In this document: piece after piece, positions 20,623 through 30,548 of the stretch
Layout: each line of letters begins with the position of its first letter
Position numbering within the stretch: position 1 is the first letter of the stretch
NCBI RefSeq assembly: GCF_014648915.1
Contig: NZ_BMSA01000002.1
Coordinates: forward strand, 310,001 to 374,000
Source: Streptomyces phaeofaciens
GTDB lineage: Bacteria > Actinomycetota > Actinomycetes > Streptomycetales > Streptomycetaceae
Length of the DNA stretch: 64,000 bases
Direction of reading: 5' to 3'
Made by a program: the position numbers and the translations under genes
Notes under the pieces: model-generated
Told to the model about the DNA's origin: nothing
What the model saw: only the letters and a program-made list of their open reading frames with translations
The model's database searches: none

Positions 20623-21654
20623 ATGACTGCTTCGCCTGGCCGCCGCCGTGTCCTGCTCGCCGCTCCCCGGGGCTACTGCGCGGGCGTCGACCGTGCCGTG
20701 ATCGCCGTGGAGAAGGCCCTGGAGCAGTACGGGGCCCCGGTCTACGTCCGGCACGAGATCGTCCACAACAAGTACGTCGTGCAGACCCTGGAGAAGAAGG
20801 GCGCCGTCTTCGTCGAGCGCACGGAGGAGGTGCCGCCCGGCAACATCGTCATGTTCTCGGCGCACGGCGTCGCCCCGGTCGTCCACGAGGAGGCCGCGCG
20901 CGGGAAGCTCGCCACCATCGACGCGACCTGCCCCCTGGTCACCAAGGTCCACAAGGAAGCCGTCCGCTTCGCCGACGAGGACTACGACATCCTCCTGATC
21001 GGGCACGAGGGCCACGAAGAGGTCATCGGCACCTCCGGCGAGGCCCCCGACCACATCCAGCTCGTCGACGGCCCGGCCGACGTCGCCAAGGTCGAGGTCC
21101 GTGACCCGTCCAGGGTCGTCTGGCTGTCGCAGACCACCCTCTCCGTCGACGAGACGATGGAGACCGTCGACGCGCTGAAGGAGAAGTTCCCGCAGCTCAT
21201 CTCGCCGCCCAGCGACGACATCTGCTACGCCACGCAGAACCGTCAGCTCGCCGTGAAGCAGATGGGCGCCGAGGCCGAGCTGGTCATCGTGGTCGGCTCG
21301 CGCAACTCCTCCAACTCCGTGCGGCTCGTCGAGGTCGCCAAGATCGCCGGTGCGCGGGCGGCGTACCTGGTGGACTTCGCCAGCGAGATCGACGAGGCCT
21401 GGCTGGAGGGCGTGACCACGGTCGGCGTCACCTCCGGTGCCTCCGTCCCCGAGGTCCTCGTCGAGGAGGTCCTGGGCTGGCTCGGCGAGCGCGGCTACGG
21501 CGACGTGGAGCTGGTCAAGGCGGCCGACGAGCACATCACGTTCTCGCTGCCGAAGGAGCTGCGCCGGGACCTGCGCGAGGAGGCGGCGGCGCTGGTGGCC
21601 GAGCGGGGCGGCAGCGGCGCGGCGGAGGCACGGCCCGCCGCCTCGACTGAGTGA
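20623..21654 (+). CDS. ispH: 4-hydroxy-3-methylbut-2-enyl diphosphate reductase
   Basis: The 343-residue iron-sulphur enzyme performs the last MEP-pathway step, HMBPP to IPP and DMAPP. The three cluster cysteines are visible in '[13 protein letters not shown]' (C19), '[14 protein letters not shown]' and '[14 protein letters not shown]'; the substrate-binding His residues are in '[10 protein letters not shown]' and 'FSAHGVAP', and '[15 protein letters not shown]' is conserved. A TACGAT -10-like hexamer at 20610-20615 lies 7 bases before ATG 20623, so this start is probably leaderless; an ATG 9 bases upstream overlaps the hexamer and is unlikely. It is divergent from xseA and followed closely by ppgK. 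It is essential for all isoprenoids here. Confidence 0.96.
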   Translation: MTASPGRRRVLLAAPRGYCAGVDRAVIAVEKALEQYGAPVYVRHEIVHNKYVVQTLEKKGAVFVERTEEVPPGNIVMFSAHGVAPVVHEEAARGKLATIDATCPLVTKVHKEAVRFADEDYDILLIGHEGHEEVIGTSGEAPDHIQLVDGPADVAKVEVRDPSRVVWLSQTTLSVDETMETVDALKEKFPQLISPPSDDICYATQNRQLAVKQMGAEAELVIVVGSRNSSNSVRLVEVAKIAGARAAYLVDFASEIDEAWLEGVTTVGVTSGASVPEVLVEEVLGWLGERGYGDVELVKAADEHITFSLPKELRRDLREEAAALVAERGGSGAAEARPAASTE

Positions 21655-21683
21655 CTGTCAGTCGATCGTCGTAACGTAGGGCC

Positions 21684-22430
21684 ATGCAGATCTTCGGCGT
21701 GGACATCGGCGGATCCGGGATCAAGGGCGCCCCTGTGGATTTGGACAGGGGCGACCTGGCCCAGGAGCGCTGCAAAGTGCTCACACCGCATCCGGCGACG
21801 CCCGAGGGTGTCGCCGACGGCGTGCGGCAGGTCGTGGAGCACTTCGGCTGGACCGGCCCGGTCGGCCTCACCTTTCCCGGCGTGGTCACCGGCGGATCCA
21901 CCATCCGCACGGCGGCCAACGTCGACAAGAGCTGGATCGACACCGATGCGCGCGCACTGTTCAGTGAGCGCCTCGGCGGCCTGCCCGTGACCGTCGTCAA
22001 CGACGCGGACGCGGCGGGCGTCGCCGAGGTGGCCTTCGGTGCGGGCCGCGACCGCAGCGGGACGGTCATCCTGCTGACGTTCGGCACGGGCATCGGCAGC
22101 GCCCTGTTCGTCGACGGCGTCCTGGTGCCCAACACCGAGCTGGGCCACCTGGAGCTGCACGGACACGACGCGGAGAAGCGCGCCAGCAGCAAGGCCAGGG
22201 AGGACCACGAGCTGACGTGGGAGCACTGGGCCCACCGCGTCCAGAAGTACCTCGCCCATGTCGAGATGCTGTTCTCGCCCGAGCTGTTCATCATCGGCGG
22301 CGGGGTCAGCCGCAAGTCCGACAAGTTCCTGCACTTCATCGAGGGCATCAGGGCGGAGATCGTCCCGGCGCAGCTCCAGAACAACGCGGGGATCGTGGGA
22401 GCGGCGATGCGGGCGGCGAAGGAGAGCTGA
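21684..22430 (+). CDS. ppgK: Polyphosphate glucokinase
   Basis: The 248-residue ROK-family kinase has '[17 protein letters not shown]' (phosphate-binding), '[18 protein letters not shown]' (catalytic Asp) and '[31 protein letters not shown]'. It phosphorylates glucose using polyphosphate, and usually ATP as well. The actinobacterial class is distinguished by the short length and the N-terminal '[17 protein letters not shown]'. It follows ispH after 29 bases and may be co-transcribed. Confidence 0.93.
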   Translation: MQIFGVDIGGSGIKGAPVDLDRGDLAQERCKVLTPHPATPEGVADGVRQVVEHFGWTGPVGLTFPGVVTGGSTIRTAANVDKSWIDTDARALFSERLGGLPVTVVNDADAAGVAEVAFGAGRDRSGTVILLTFGTGIGSALFVDGVLVPNTELGHLELHGHDAEKRASSKAREDHELTWEHWAHRVQKYLAHVEMLFSPELFIIGGGVSRKSDKFLHFIEGIRAEIVPAQLQNNAGIVGAAMRAAKES

Positions 22431-22471
22431 CGCCTGCCGGGCAGCCCCGGCGGCCCTCCCGGCCGCGCCTC

Positions 22472-23224
22472 CTAGCGGGGGCGGCGGACGGCCTGGGCGG
22501 TGGCGGCGCGGCGGCGGGCCGTCGCCCTGCGTACACCGCGGACGAGGATGGTCACGGCGGCGGCGAGCGTGCCCGCGTACAGCCAGCCGGCCTGCGTGGC
22601 CAGCGCCGTGACCAGGCCCATCAGCCGGGCCGCGGCACCGTCGCCGCCGTCGGCCACGGGCAGCACGCCCACCGCGAAGGCGATCGGCATGACCACGGGC
22701 GGGGCCGGCAGGTCGCCGGGGCGCACCCACAGGGCGGTCAGGACGCACACGGGCAGGAACAGCACGCCGTACACCGTCAGTGACGCCCCGAAGAGCAGGA
22801 TGTCCAGACCCCCCAGCGCCAACATCACCGCGGAGCCGAACAGCCCGCTGCCGAGACCGGTGAGCCGGGGGTTCGGCAGCCGGCGGACGGAGAACGGTGC
22901 CGGACGGCTGCCGCCGGCGGACGGGCGGGGCACACGCGGCGGCCGCGGGGCGCCGGACGCGGGCCGCGAGGACCCCGGGGACCGGCCGGCGGACCCGGCG
23001 GCGTCACGGCCGGCCCGCGCGGCCCGGGGGACGGCGCGTGGCACCTGACGCTCCCGCCCGCGTCCACGCTCCCGCTCTCGGCCCCGTTCCCCTCGTGCCC
23101 CCCGTTCCCCTCGTTCCCGTTCCCCCCGCTCACGGTCCGCCTGAGGTGGAAGGGGCGGCAGCGGGGTGTCGCGTCGCGGGCCGGGGTGAGCGGGGTGGGG
23201 GGGACGCGTCCTGTGTTGCTCCAC
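22472..23224 (-). CDS. DUF6542-type membrane protein
   Basis: The 250-residue protein has a disordered, Arg/Glu/Gly-rich N-terminus of about 110 residues ('GERERGERGARGERG') and then four probable membrane helices ('LTGLGSGLFGSAVMLALGG', 'LTVYGVLFLPVCVLTALWV', 'VVMPIAFAVGVLPVA', 'AGWLYAGTLAAAVTILVRG'). The start GTG at 23224 is close to a TAACTT -10-like element, so the message may be short-leadered. Such proteins sit between ppgK and ychF in Streptomyces; their function is unknown. Low-complexity repeats in the N-terminus may make its length strain-dependent. Confidence 0.75.
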   Translation of the reverse strand: MEQHRTRPPHPAHPGPRRDTPLPPLPPQADRERGERERGERGARGERGRERERGRGRERQVPRAVPRAARAGRDAAGSAGRSPGSSRPASGAPRPPRVPRPSAGGSRPAPFSVRRLPNPRLTGLGSGLFGSAVMLALGGLDILLFGASLTVYGVLFLPVCVLTALWVRPGDLPAPPVVMPIAFAVGVLPVADGGDGAAARLMGLVTALATQAGWLYAGTLAAAVTILVRGVRRATARRRAATAQAVRRPR

Positions 23225-23432
23225 CCCACCAAGTTAGGTCGTTTTATGTGGCGAATCGGGCGTGAGACACGCCGGGGGAGGGACCTTGGCCATCCGTTCG
23301 ACAGGTCCGCCGGCCCGATGCCGGGCACGCCGTAAACTGGTGGATCGGCCGGCCCTGAGACCCCCTGGTCCGCTCCCTCGCGGGAAACCCGGGCACCGGC
23401 CCCCTGGCCCTCTCACTACGGGAAGTCGCAAC

Positions 23433-24521
<1,089 letters not shown>

Positions 24522-24568
24522 CGGTGCACATGCTGCACGGGAGGTGTCGAGTCGAACGTGCACGTCAG

Positions 24569-24600
24569 AAGGGGTCGGGCTCTGTCGAGTCCGACCCCTT
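24569..24600. terminator. Bidirectional hairpin terminator
   Basis: The inverted repeat AAGGGGTCGG / CCGACCCCTT, with further inner pairing, lies between the convergent ychF and relE-like genes. Confidence 0.75.
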
Positions 24601-24654
24601 CGTCGTTGCCGTGCCGGACGGGTGCCGGATGCTCCGACGTGTCGTCGGTGGCGA

Positions 24655-24918
24655 TCAGGTGTCGTAAACGGTGGACCGGTGTCCCACGTGAACGACCCAG
24701 ACCACCAGCTCTCCGTTGTCGATCGTGTAGACGACGCGGTAGTCGCCGACCCGTAGCCGGCGGCGGTCCGGCTGGGACACGAGTGCGGTGGTGTTGAAGC
24801 CGAGCGGGTCGCCTTCCAGCTCGGTCAGCTTGGCCAGGATGCGCAGCGCCATGTCGCGGGGGATCTTCCGAAGCTCGGCCTGCGCCTCGGGGCGGAAGAC
24901 GGTTCGGTACTCAGTCAC
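24655..24918 (-). CDS. RelE/ParE-superfamily toxin
   Basis: This 87-residue protein has the compact RelE fold pattern: 'YRTVFRPEAQAELRKIPRDMALRILAKLTEL', then 'RRLRVGDYRVVYTIDNGELVVWVVHVGHRSTVY' with the Arg and Tyr/His residues that cleave mRNA in the ribosomal A-site. It starts at a GTG that overlaps the antitoxin stop by 8 bases, a typical type II arrangement. It is likely a translation-inhibiting endoribonuclease held inactive by its partner. It sits at the junction of conserved and accessory DNA. Confidence 0.92.
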   Translation of the reverse strand: MTEYRTVFRPEAQAELRKIPRDMALRILAKLTELEGDPLGFNTTALVSQPDRRRLRVGDYRVVYTIDNGELVVWVVHVGHRSTVYDT

Positions 24919-25180
24919 CGCGTGCCAGCGTCTCCCTCATGATGTCCTCGATCGGGATGCCGGGCGCCGGGTTGGCCATGCGCTCGTCGATGATCCGGTT
25001 GATCTCGCGCTCTTCCCATTCCTGGTACTTCCGGAGCACTTCGATGGACACGACCGCGGCCACCTGCCTGCCTCGGCGCGTGATCACCGTGGGCACGTCG
25101 TCGCGATCCGCGCGCTCCACGACCTCGGCCAGGTGAGCCCGGACATCGCGGATGGACTCTATGGGCAACGGGTGCGTCAT
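24911..25180 (-). CDS. Phd/YefM-family antitoxin
   Basis: The 89-residue protein has the Phd/YefM N-terminal DNA-binding pattern 'SIRDVRAHLAEVVERADRDDVPTVITRRGRQVAAVVS' and an acidic C-terminal toxin-wrapping tail. It should neutralise the downstream RelE-like toxin and autorepress the operon. The ATG at 25180 lies 7 bases after a TACCCT -10-like hexamer, so a leaderless start fits better than the ATG 36 bases further upstream. Confidence 0.92.
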   Translation of the reverse strand: MTHPLPIESIRDVRAHLAEVVERADRDDVPTVITRRGRQVAAVVSIEVLRKYQEWEEREINRIIDERMANPAPGIPIEDIMRETLARGD

Positions 25181-25229
25181 GCGCCCAAGGGTACCGAGTG
25201 TGCCATGTGTACACAATCGCTCGCCGAGG

Positions 25230-25931
25230 TCAGCCCAGCCAGCCTGGTTTGATCATGCCGCTCTCGTAGGCGATGATCACCAGCTGTGTGCGGTCGCGGA
25301 CGTTGAGTTTGCTCATGATGCGGCTGACATGGGTCTTGGCGGTGTAGGGGCTCAGGACGAGGCGGGCGGCGATCTCGTCGTTGGTGAGGCCGGCGCCGAC
25401 CAGGCGGATGACCTCGAACTCCCGCTCGGTGAGGACGTTGAGGCGGGGGCTGACGTCCGGCTGGACCACGCGGCCCGCGAACTCGGCGATCAGGCGCCGG
25501 GTCACCGCGGGGGCGATCAGGGCGTCGCCGCGGGCACAGACCCGGATGCCGTGCAGCAGTTCCATCGGCTCGGTGTCCTTGACCAGGAAGCCGGAGGCGC
25601 CGGCGCGCAGGGCGCCGTACACGTAGTCGTCCACGTCGAACGTGGTGAGGATGACCACGCGGACCTCGGAGAGCGCGTCGTCGGAGACGATGCGGCGGGT
25701 GGCCGCGAGGCCGTCCTCCTCGGGCATGCGGATGTCCATCAGGACGACGTCGGGGCGCAGCGCGTGGGTCAGGTGGACGGCCTCGGTGCCGGTGGAGGCC
25801 TCGCCGACCACCTCGATGTCGTCCTCGTCGTCGATGATGGAGCGGAACCCGGCGCGGACGAGTTTCTGGTCGTCGGCGAGCAGCACTCTGATGCGTGGGG
25901 GCGTCGGTGTCGGCGGCATCGTCGTCGTCAT
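25230..25931 (-). CDS. NarL/LuxR-type response regulator
   Basis: The 233-residue protein has a receiver domain with the acidic pair D20-D21, phospho-acceptor D66 in 'VVLMDIRMPEEDG' and Lys in 'GFLVKDTE', followed by a LuxR-type HTH ('LTEREFEVIRLVGAGLTNDEIAARLVLSPYTAKTHVSRIMSKLNVRDRTQL'). It follows the histidine kinase gene after a 59-base gap and is the likely partner. It would activate or repress transcription as a phosphorylated dimer. Whether it acts on the biosynthetic cluster is unknown. Confidence 0.94.
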   Translation of the reverse strand: MTTTMPPTPTPPRIRVLLADDQKLVRAGFRSIIDDEDDIEVVGEASTGTEAVHLTHALRPDVVLMDIRMPEEDGLAATRRIVSDDALSEVRVVILTTFDVDDYVYGALRAGASGFLVKDTEPMELLHGIRVCARGDALIAPAVTRRLIAEFAGRVVQPDVSPRLNVLTEREFEVIRLVGAGLTNDEIAARLVLSPYTAKTHVSRIMSKLNVRDRTQLVIIAYESGMIKPGWLG

Positions 25932-25990
25932 GAGGCCACCCTAAACAGGGAGTTCCGTGATGTCGTGGATGAATCGGCCCGCGGGGCACA

Positions 25991-27205
25991 TCAGTTGACG
26001 CTCCGTTCGGGGAAGGGCTCCGCCGGGGCGAGCGGCAGGGTCGCGTCCACCCGGAAGCCCTGGCCGGTGTCGTGCGCGGTCAGCCGGCCGCCCAGTGCGC
26101 GGGCCCTCTCGGTCATGCCCGCGATGCCGCTGCCCTGGGAGCCGGTGTCGGCGGTGCCCTGGCCGTCGTCCTCGATGCGGACGCGCAGGGTGTCCGGGGT
26201 GTAGGTGACCTCGATGGTGGCGTGGGCGGCCTGGGCGTGCCGGGTGATGTTGGTCAGGGACTCCTGGACGATGCGGTAGGCGGCCAGGGAGATCTTGGGG
26301 GAGAGGACGGGCTGCTCGCCCTCGACGGTGACCTTCACGTTCAGGCCGGTGACGGCGGCCCGGTCGGCCAGTTCGCCGAGCCGGTCGAGGCCGGCCGTCG
26401 GCGCGGTGGGCGCGGCCTCGTCCACCTGCCGCAACACCCCGAGGGTGCCCCGCAGTTCGCGCAGGGCCTCCTTGCTGGTGTCGCGGACGAACTCCAGGGC
26501 GGTGATGAGTTCGGCGGTCTGTCCGGGGCGGCGGGTGCTGCGGTGCAGGGCGGCGTTGGTCTGCACGTGGATCAGCGAGATGTTGTGGCCCAGCACGTCG
26601 TGCAGCTCGCGGGCCAGCCGCAGCCGTTCCTCGGTCGCCGACTGCTTGGCCCGTACGTCGCGTTCGCGCTCCGCGGCCAGGGCCCGCGCCTCGGCCTCGG
26701 CCAGATAGGCCTGTCGGGTGCGCATCGCGTGGCTGAACGCGATCACGCTGAGGAACCAGCCGCTGAGCAGCGCGATCGACATGTTGTCGACGCTGCGCTG
26801 CTGGTCGACGACGCCCAGCTCGCCGTAGGCGATCACCAGCATGATGAGCACCGCGAGGGCGACGACCGCGGTCAGCTGGCCCGATCTGGCGACGCTGTAG
26901 AGGGCGACCATGAAGATCAGGGCGGGCGTGGGGCCGTTGATGCCGGCGTGCGTGTAGTAGACCAGCGTCACCAGCAGGGCGACCACGGCGGCGGCGAGCG
27001 GCCGTCGGGCGCGGAACCCGAGCGCCAGCCAGCCGGCGGCCGCGGCGGCGCAGCTGGCCAGCGCGGCGAGCGCGCCGTCCGCCGTCCGGCCCAGGACGAT
27101 CCAGCCCAGCTCCAACAACTGGCAGGCGCCGACCAGTGCCATCGTCCGGTCGATCCGGAAGACGGGCTCGGCCGGCGCGGCGACGGGTGAGGAGGCCATG
27201 TCCAT
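25991..27205 (-). CDS. Histidine kinase, NarX/DesK-like (HisKA_3)
   Basis: The 404-residue kinase has about five to six membrane helices in residues 20-160, then a coiled linker ('AEAEARALAAERERDVRAKQ'). The HisKA_3 dimerisation domain has the phospho-acceptor at H202 ('ARELHDVLGHNISLIHVQ'), and the HATPase_c domain has N-box 'VQESLTNITRHAQA' and G-box 'GSGIAGMTERARALGG'. There is no separate extracellular sensor domain, so the signal is probably sensed in the membrane. Its ATG overlaps the tetR stop by one base (TGATG), so tetR-kinase-response regulator form one operon, an uncommon combination. Confidence 0.94.
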   Translation of the reverse strand: MDMASSPVAAPAEPVFRIDRTMALVGACQLLELGWIVLGRTADGALAALASCAAAAAGWLALGFRARRPLAAAVVALLVTLVYYTHAGINGPTPALIFMVALYSVARSGQLTAVVALAVLIMLVIAYGELGVVDQQRSVDNMSIALLSGWFLSVIAFSHAMRTRQAYLAEAEARALAAERERDVRAKQSATEERLRLARELHDVLGHNISLIHVQTNAALHRSTRRPGQTAELITALEFVRDTSKEALRELRGTLGVLRQVDEAAPTAPTAGLDRLGELADRAAVTGLNVKVTVEGEQPVLSPKISLAAYRIVQESLTNITRHAQAAHATIEVTYTPDTLRVRIEDDGQGTADTGSQGSGIAGMTERARALGGRLTAHDTGQGFRVDATLPLAPAEPFPERSVN

Positions 27206-27888
27206 CAGGGTACGAGGGGGTGTTCGTCGGCCGGGGTGTCCCGGCCCCCGTCGCGGACCGTGCCCCGGGGCGCGTGGGCGGCCAGGAAGTCGTCCACGAC
27301 CCGGCGCGCGTACTCCTCGGTGACCGGGCGGCCGGCCAGCAGCCGGCGGTACATCAGGGGGCCGGCGAGCTGGTCGACGGCGAGGTCGACATCGAGGTCC
27401 GGGGCGAGTTCGCCGCGGGTGCGGGCGGCTTCGAGGATGGTGCGGAAGTCCTGGGAGCCGTGGCGGTAGAGGTCCTCCTTGAGACGGGCGAAGACCGGGT
27501 CCACGCCGGCGCGTTCGATGACGGCGCGCAGTCCGCGGTCGCTCACCGGGTCGTGCAGGAGGTGGCGCAGGCCGTCGAGCTGGTGGACGAGGTCCTCGCG
27601 CAGCACGCCGGTCAGGGGCACGCGGGCGGTGGAGATGCGCTGCGCGATGACGTCCCGGACCAGGCCGGAGGCGTCGGGCCAGTGGCGGTAGAGGGTCGAG
27701 CGGCCGACTCCGCTGCGGGCCGCGACCGCGACATGGGTCACCGCCGACCAGCCCTGTTCGACCAGCAGGTCGCGGGCGGCGGCGAGGGCGGCGGCCCGGC
27801 TGCGCTCGGCGCGCGGGTCGGGGCCGCGGCCGGGTGCGTCGGGGGCGTCGAGGGCGCCGGTCGGCTCGGGGACGGGAGATGCGGACAT
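27205..27888 (-). CDS. TetR-family regulator
   Basis: The 227-residue protein has an N-terminal HTH ('RAAALAAARDLLVEQGWSAVTHVAVAARSGVGRSTLYRHWPDASGLV') and an all-helical ligand domain ending in 'RLLAGRPVTEEYARRVVDDFLAAHAP'. It is transcribed divergently from the MFS exporter gene with a 224-base spacer holding four matching dyads, the standard arrangement for a TetR repressor of efflux. The ATG at 27888 was chosen; a longer frame to 27993 runs through the operator region. It is first in an operon with the kinase and response regulator. Confidence 0.9.
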   Translation of the reverse strand: MSASPVPEPTGALDAPDAPGRGPDPRAERSRAAALAAARDLLVEQGWSAVTHVAVAARSGVGRSTLYRHWPDASGLVRDVIAQRISTARVPLTGVLREDLVHQLDGLRHLLHDPVSDRGLRAVIERAGVDPVFARLKEDLYRHGSQDFRTILEAARTRGELAPDLDVDLAVDQLAGPLMYRRLLAGRPVTEEYARRVVDDFLAAHAPRGTVRDGGRDTPADEHPLVP

Positions 27889-27949
27889 CCGGCTCCGTTC
27901 GGTCGTGCGCGCGGCGGGGTCGGGGGAGGACCGCCGTGCCAGGGGTTCT

Positions 27950-28064
27950 GGGACAGTCTGCCTCGGATCCCGCTCTGGGACACCTTGCCCCACAGATGTC
28001 TATGGTGCATCCTGTTCCAGAGATTCGGAACAGTCTGTCTCATAAATTCGGGGCAAGGTGTCCC
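27950..28064. promoter_or_regulatory. Four-site operator array between tetR and the MFS gene
   Basis: Four 15-bp dyads fit GRRRCA-N3-TGYCYC: 27950-27964 (GGGACAGTCTGCCTC), 27977-27991 (GGGACACCTTGCCCC), 28027-28041 (GGAACAGTCTGTCTC) and 28050-28064 (GGGGCAAGGTGTCCC). Sites 2 and 4 are also exact inverted copies of each other. They occupy the middle of the 224-base divergent region, where a TetR dimer would control both promoters. The consensus was read directly from the sequence; binding is inferred. Confidence 0.72.
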
Positions 28065-28112
28065 ATAGGGGCCGCCGACTGCCCCACAGGTCCTCTCAGG
28101 AGTGAGTGATCC

Positions 28113-29648
28113 GTGTCCACACAGCCACAGGCAAAGATGTCGGCGCGGGAGGCCCCGCCCGGCGGTTCCGCCCACAAGTCCCTCGCCCTGACCCTCATCG
28201 CCGTCGCGCAGATGATGGTCGTGCTGGACGTGTCGATCGTGAACGTGGCCCTCCCCTCGATCCAGCAGGCGCTGGACTTCTCGGCCACCAACCTGGAATG
28301 GGTCGTCAACGCCTACGCGCTCGCCTTCGGCGGCCTGCTGCTGCTCGGCGGCCGGATCGCGGACAAGTTCGGCCAGCGCAGGGCGTTCATCGCCGGCATC
28401 GCCCTGCTCACCGCCGCCTCGCTCTTCGGCGGCATGGCGAACAGCCAGGAACTGCTGCTGGCCGCCCGCGCCCTCCAGGGCGTCGCCGCCGCACTGGTGG
28501 CCCCCGCCGCGCTCGCCCTGCTCACCAGCACCTTCGCGCCCGGCGCCGAACGCAACAAGGCGATGGGCGTCTACGGCGCGGTCGCCGGCCTCGGCGGCGC
28601 CCTCGGCAACGTCCTCGGCGGTGTCTTCACCGACGCACTGAGCTGGCGCTGGGTGCTCTTCGTCAACGTACCCATCGGCCTGCTGGTGCTGCTCGGCGCG
28701 CCCCGCGCCTTCCGGGAGTCCACCCCCAGCCGCGGCCGGCTCGACCTGCCCGGCGCGATCTCCGTGACCGGCGGCACCTCCCTCCTCGTGTACGGCCTGA
28801 TGAACGCCGCCTCGCACGACTGGAGCGACACCGCCACCGTCCTGCCGATCGTGGGCGGCGCCGCGCTGCTGGTGGTGTTCCTGATCATCGAGGCCCGGAC
28901 GTCCTCCCCGCTGATGCCGCTGCGGATCTGGGCCTCGCCCGCCCGCTCCGGCTCGTACGTGATCATGCTGACGATCGGCGCCGCGCTGATGGCGCTCTTC
29001 TACTTCCTCACCCTCTTCATCCAGATCGTGCTCGGCTTCAGCCCGATGCGGACCGGCTTCGCCTTCCTCGCCTTCGCCGTCGGCGCGGCCGTCACGGCCA
29101 CCCTGAGCAGCGCCCTGATCGCGAAGACCGGCCCGCGTGCCCTGCTCGCCGTCGGCACGCTGGTCTTCGCCGCCGGACTGTTCTGGCTGTCGGCGCTCGG
29201 CTCGGACAGCTCCTACGCCGCCGACCTGCTCGGCCCGCTGGTGCTGGGCGGCGCCGGCACCGGCCTGTGCTTCGTCCCGCTGGCCCTCGCGGCCGTGGCC
29301 GGCGTACGCGACGAGGAGGCCGGCGTCGCCTCGGCGCTGCTCAACGCCGGCCAGCAGGTCGGTGCCGCGCTCGGGCTCGCCGTACTCGGCACGATCGCCG
29401 CGAACGCCACCGAGGAACGGATGAAGGAGCTGATGCCCGGCTCCGGCGGCGGTGACGCGCACGGGGCCACCGGCGGAGCGATGCCGCCGCAGGTCCAGGA
29501 GGCCGTCAACGACGCCCTCTCGCACGGCTACGGCGTGGGCTTCCTGGTCGCCGGCTGCGTCCTGGTCGCCGCCTTCCTGATCGCCCTGTTCACCATCCGG
29601 GTCTCGGCCGAGGACGCGGCCCGCACGGATGTCGCCGCGGTCGTCTGA
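28113..29648 (+). CDS. MFS drug exporter, DHA2 (14-TM) family
   Basis: The 511-residue protein has 14 probable membrane helices. It carries 'GRIADKFGQRRAFI' (motif A, between helices 2 and 3), 'LDVSIVNVALPSI' (D1, first helix, DHA2-type), and 'GAVAGLGGALGNVLGGVFTDALSWRWVLFVNVPIG' (motif C antiporter region). GTG 28113 is preceded by AGGAG at 28098-28102. It exports toxic small molecules by proton antiport and is probably induced when TetR releases the operators just upstream. It may provide self-resistance or export for the polyketide made by the nearby cluster, but could equally be a stand-alone multidrug pump. Confidence 0.93.
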   Translation: MSTQPQAKMSAREAPPGGSAHKSLALTLIAVAQMMVVLDVSIVNVALPSIQQALDFSATNLEWVVNAYALAFGGLLLLGGRIADKFGQRRAFIAGIALLTAASLFGGMANSQELLLAARALQGVAAALVAPAALALLTSTFAPGAERNKAMGVYGAVAGLGGALGNVLGGVFTDALSWRWVLFVNVPIGLLVLLGAPRAFRESTPSRGRLDLPGAISVTGGTSLLVYGLMNAASHDWSDTATVLPIVGGAALLVVFLIIEARTSSPLMPLRIWASPARSGSYVIMLTIGAALMALFYFLTLFIQIVLGFSPMRTGFAFLAFAVGAAVTATLSSALIAKTGPRALLAVGTLVFAAGLFWLSALGSDSSYAADLLGPLVLGGAGTGLCFVPLALAAVAGVRDEEAGVASALLNAGQQVGAALGLAVLGTIAANATEERMKELMPGSGGGDAHGATGGAMPPQVQEAVNDALSHGYGVGFLVAGCVLVAAFLIALFTIRVSAEDAARTDVAAVV

Positions 29649-29714
29649 GCCCAGCGCCGCCGCGCCGGCGGCTCTGCTCCCGCACCCGTACGACGCCCGA
29701 AAGGAGCCCCACCC

Positions 29715-30365
29715 ATGACCGGCACCCACGGCGCCCGCACGGCGCCCGACCTGACCCTGATGTACGCCACCCACGACGCGTTCCGGCGCGACCTGGGCCT
29801 GCTGGCCGCGGCCGCCCGCAACGACGGCGCCGCTTCCGGCTCGGCCTTCCGCACCGGCTGGGACGTCTTCCAGCGCTTCCTGACGATCCACCACACCGCC
29901 GAGGACGACGTGCTGTGGCCCCTCATGCGGGCCAAGCTCGCCGACGACGCGGCCGGGCTGCGGCTGATGGACGAGATGGACGCCGAGCACGCGGTGATCG
30001 ACCCGATGCTGGAGTCCGTCGAGGACGTCCTGGCCGACCGGCGCCAGGACCTGCTGCCCGGCCTCGTCGAGACGGTCGCCGAGCGGCTGGTGTACCACCT
30101 CGACCACGAGGAGAAGGCGGCCCTGCCCGTCGTCGCCACCCTGCTCAGCAGGGAGGAGTACGACACCTTCGGCGCCGCCCAGCGACGGCTGCTCGGCCTC
30201 AAGGGCGGCGCCGTGTACTTCCCGTGGGTGCTCGACGGCGCCCCCGAGGAGACCCGCCGCAAGGCGCTCGGCGTACTGCCGCCGCCGGTGCGGTTCGTGT
30301 ACCGGGCGGTCTGGCGGCCCCGCTACGAGAAGGACCGCCGAACCCTCACCCGGGCGGCCGCCTGA
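29715..30365 (+). CDS. Hemerythrin-domain protein
   Basis: This 216-residue helical protein carries hemerythrin-like metal ligands: 'YATHDAFRRDLG' (His near 20), 'FLTIHHTAEDDVLWPLM' (His-His and Glu), 'MDAEHAVIDPML' (His), and 'YHLDHEEKAALPVV' (His-x3-His-Glu-Glu). These would bind a di-iron centre that senses oxygen or NO. AAAGGAG lies just before ATG 29715. It follows the exporter gene after 66 bases and is probably co-transcribed with it. The partner or effector is not visible. It ends before a strong hairpin. Confidence 0.88.
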   Translation: MTGTHGARTAPDLTLMYATHDAFRRDLGLLAAAARNDGAASGSAFRTGWDVFQRFLTIHHTAEDDVLWPLMRAKLADDAAGLRLMDEMDAEHAVIDPMLESVEDVLADRRQDLLPGLVETVAERLVYHLDHEEKAALPVVATLLSREEYDTFGAAQRRLLGLKGGAVYFPWVLDGAPEETRRKALGVLPPPVRFVYRAVWRPRYEKDRRTLTRAAA

Positions 30366-30491
30366 CGGCCCGCACGACCGGGCCGGGCACCACGGTCGGC
30401 CGTCGCCGGACGAGGTGGCCGGTCGGCCGTGCCCAAACGGCCGCTCCCGGTCGCCGGGCCGGGCCGGCGGCCCCGCCCCCCCGGCGCACGC

Positions 30492-30527
30492 CCGTGCCCG
30501 GTGTCCGTCGGCGGACACCGGGCACGG
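30492..30527. terminator. Bidirectional hairpin terminator
   Basis: A perfect 16-bp stem (CCGTGCCCGGTGTCCG and its complement) with loop TCGG lies between the convergent hemerythrin and NmrA-like genes. It forms the likely left border of the polyketide cluster. Confidence 0.8.
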
Positions 30528-30548
30528 CCTGCGTTCGCCCCGGTGGGG

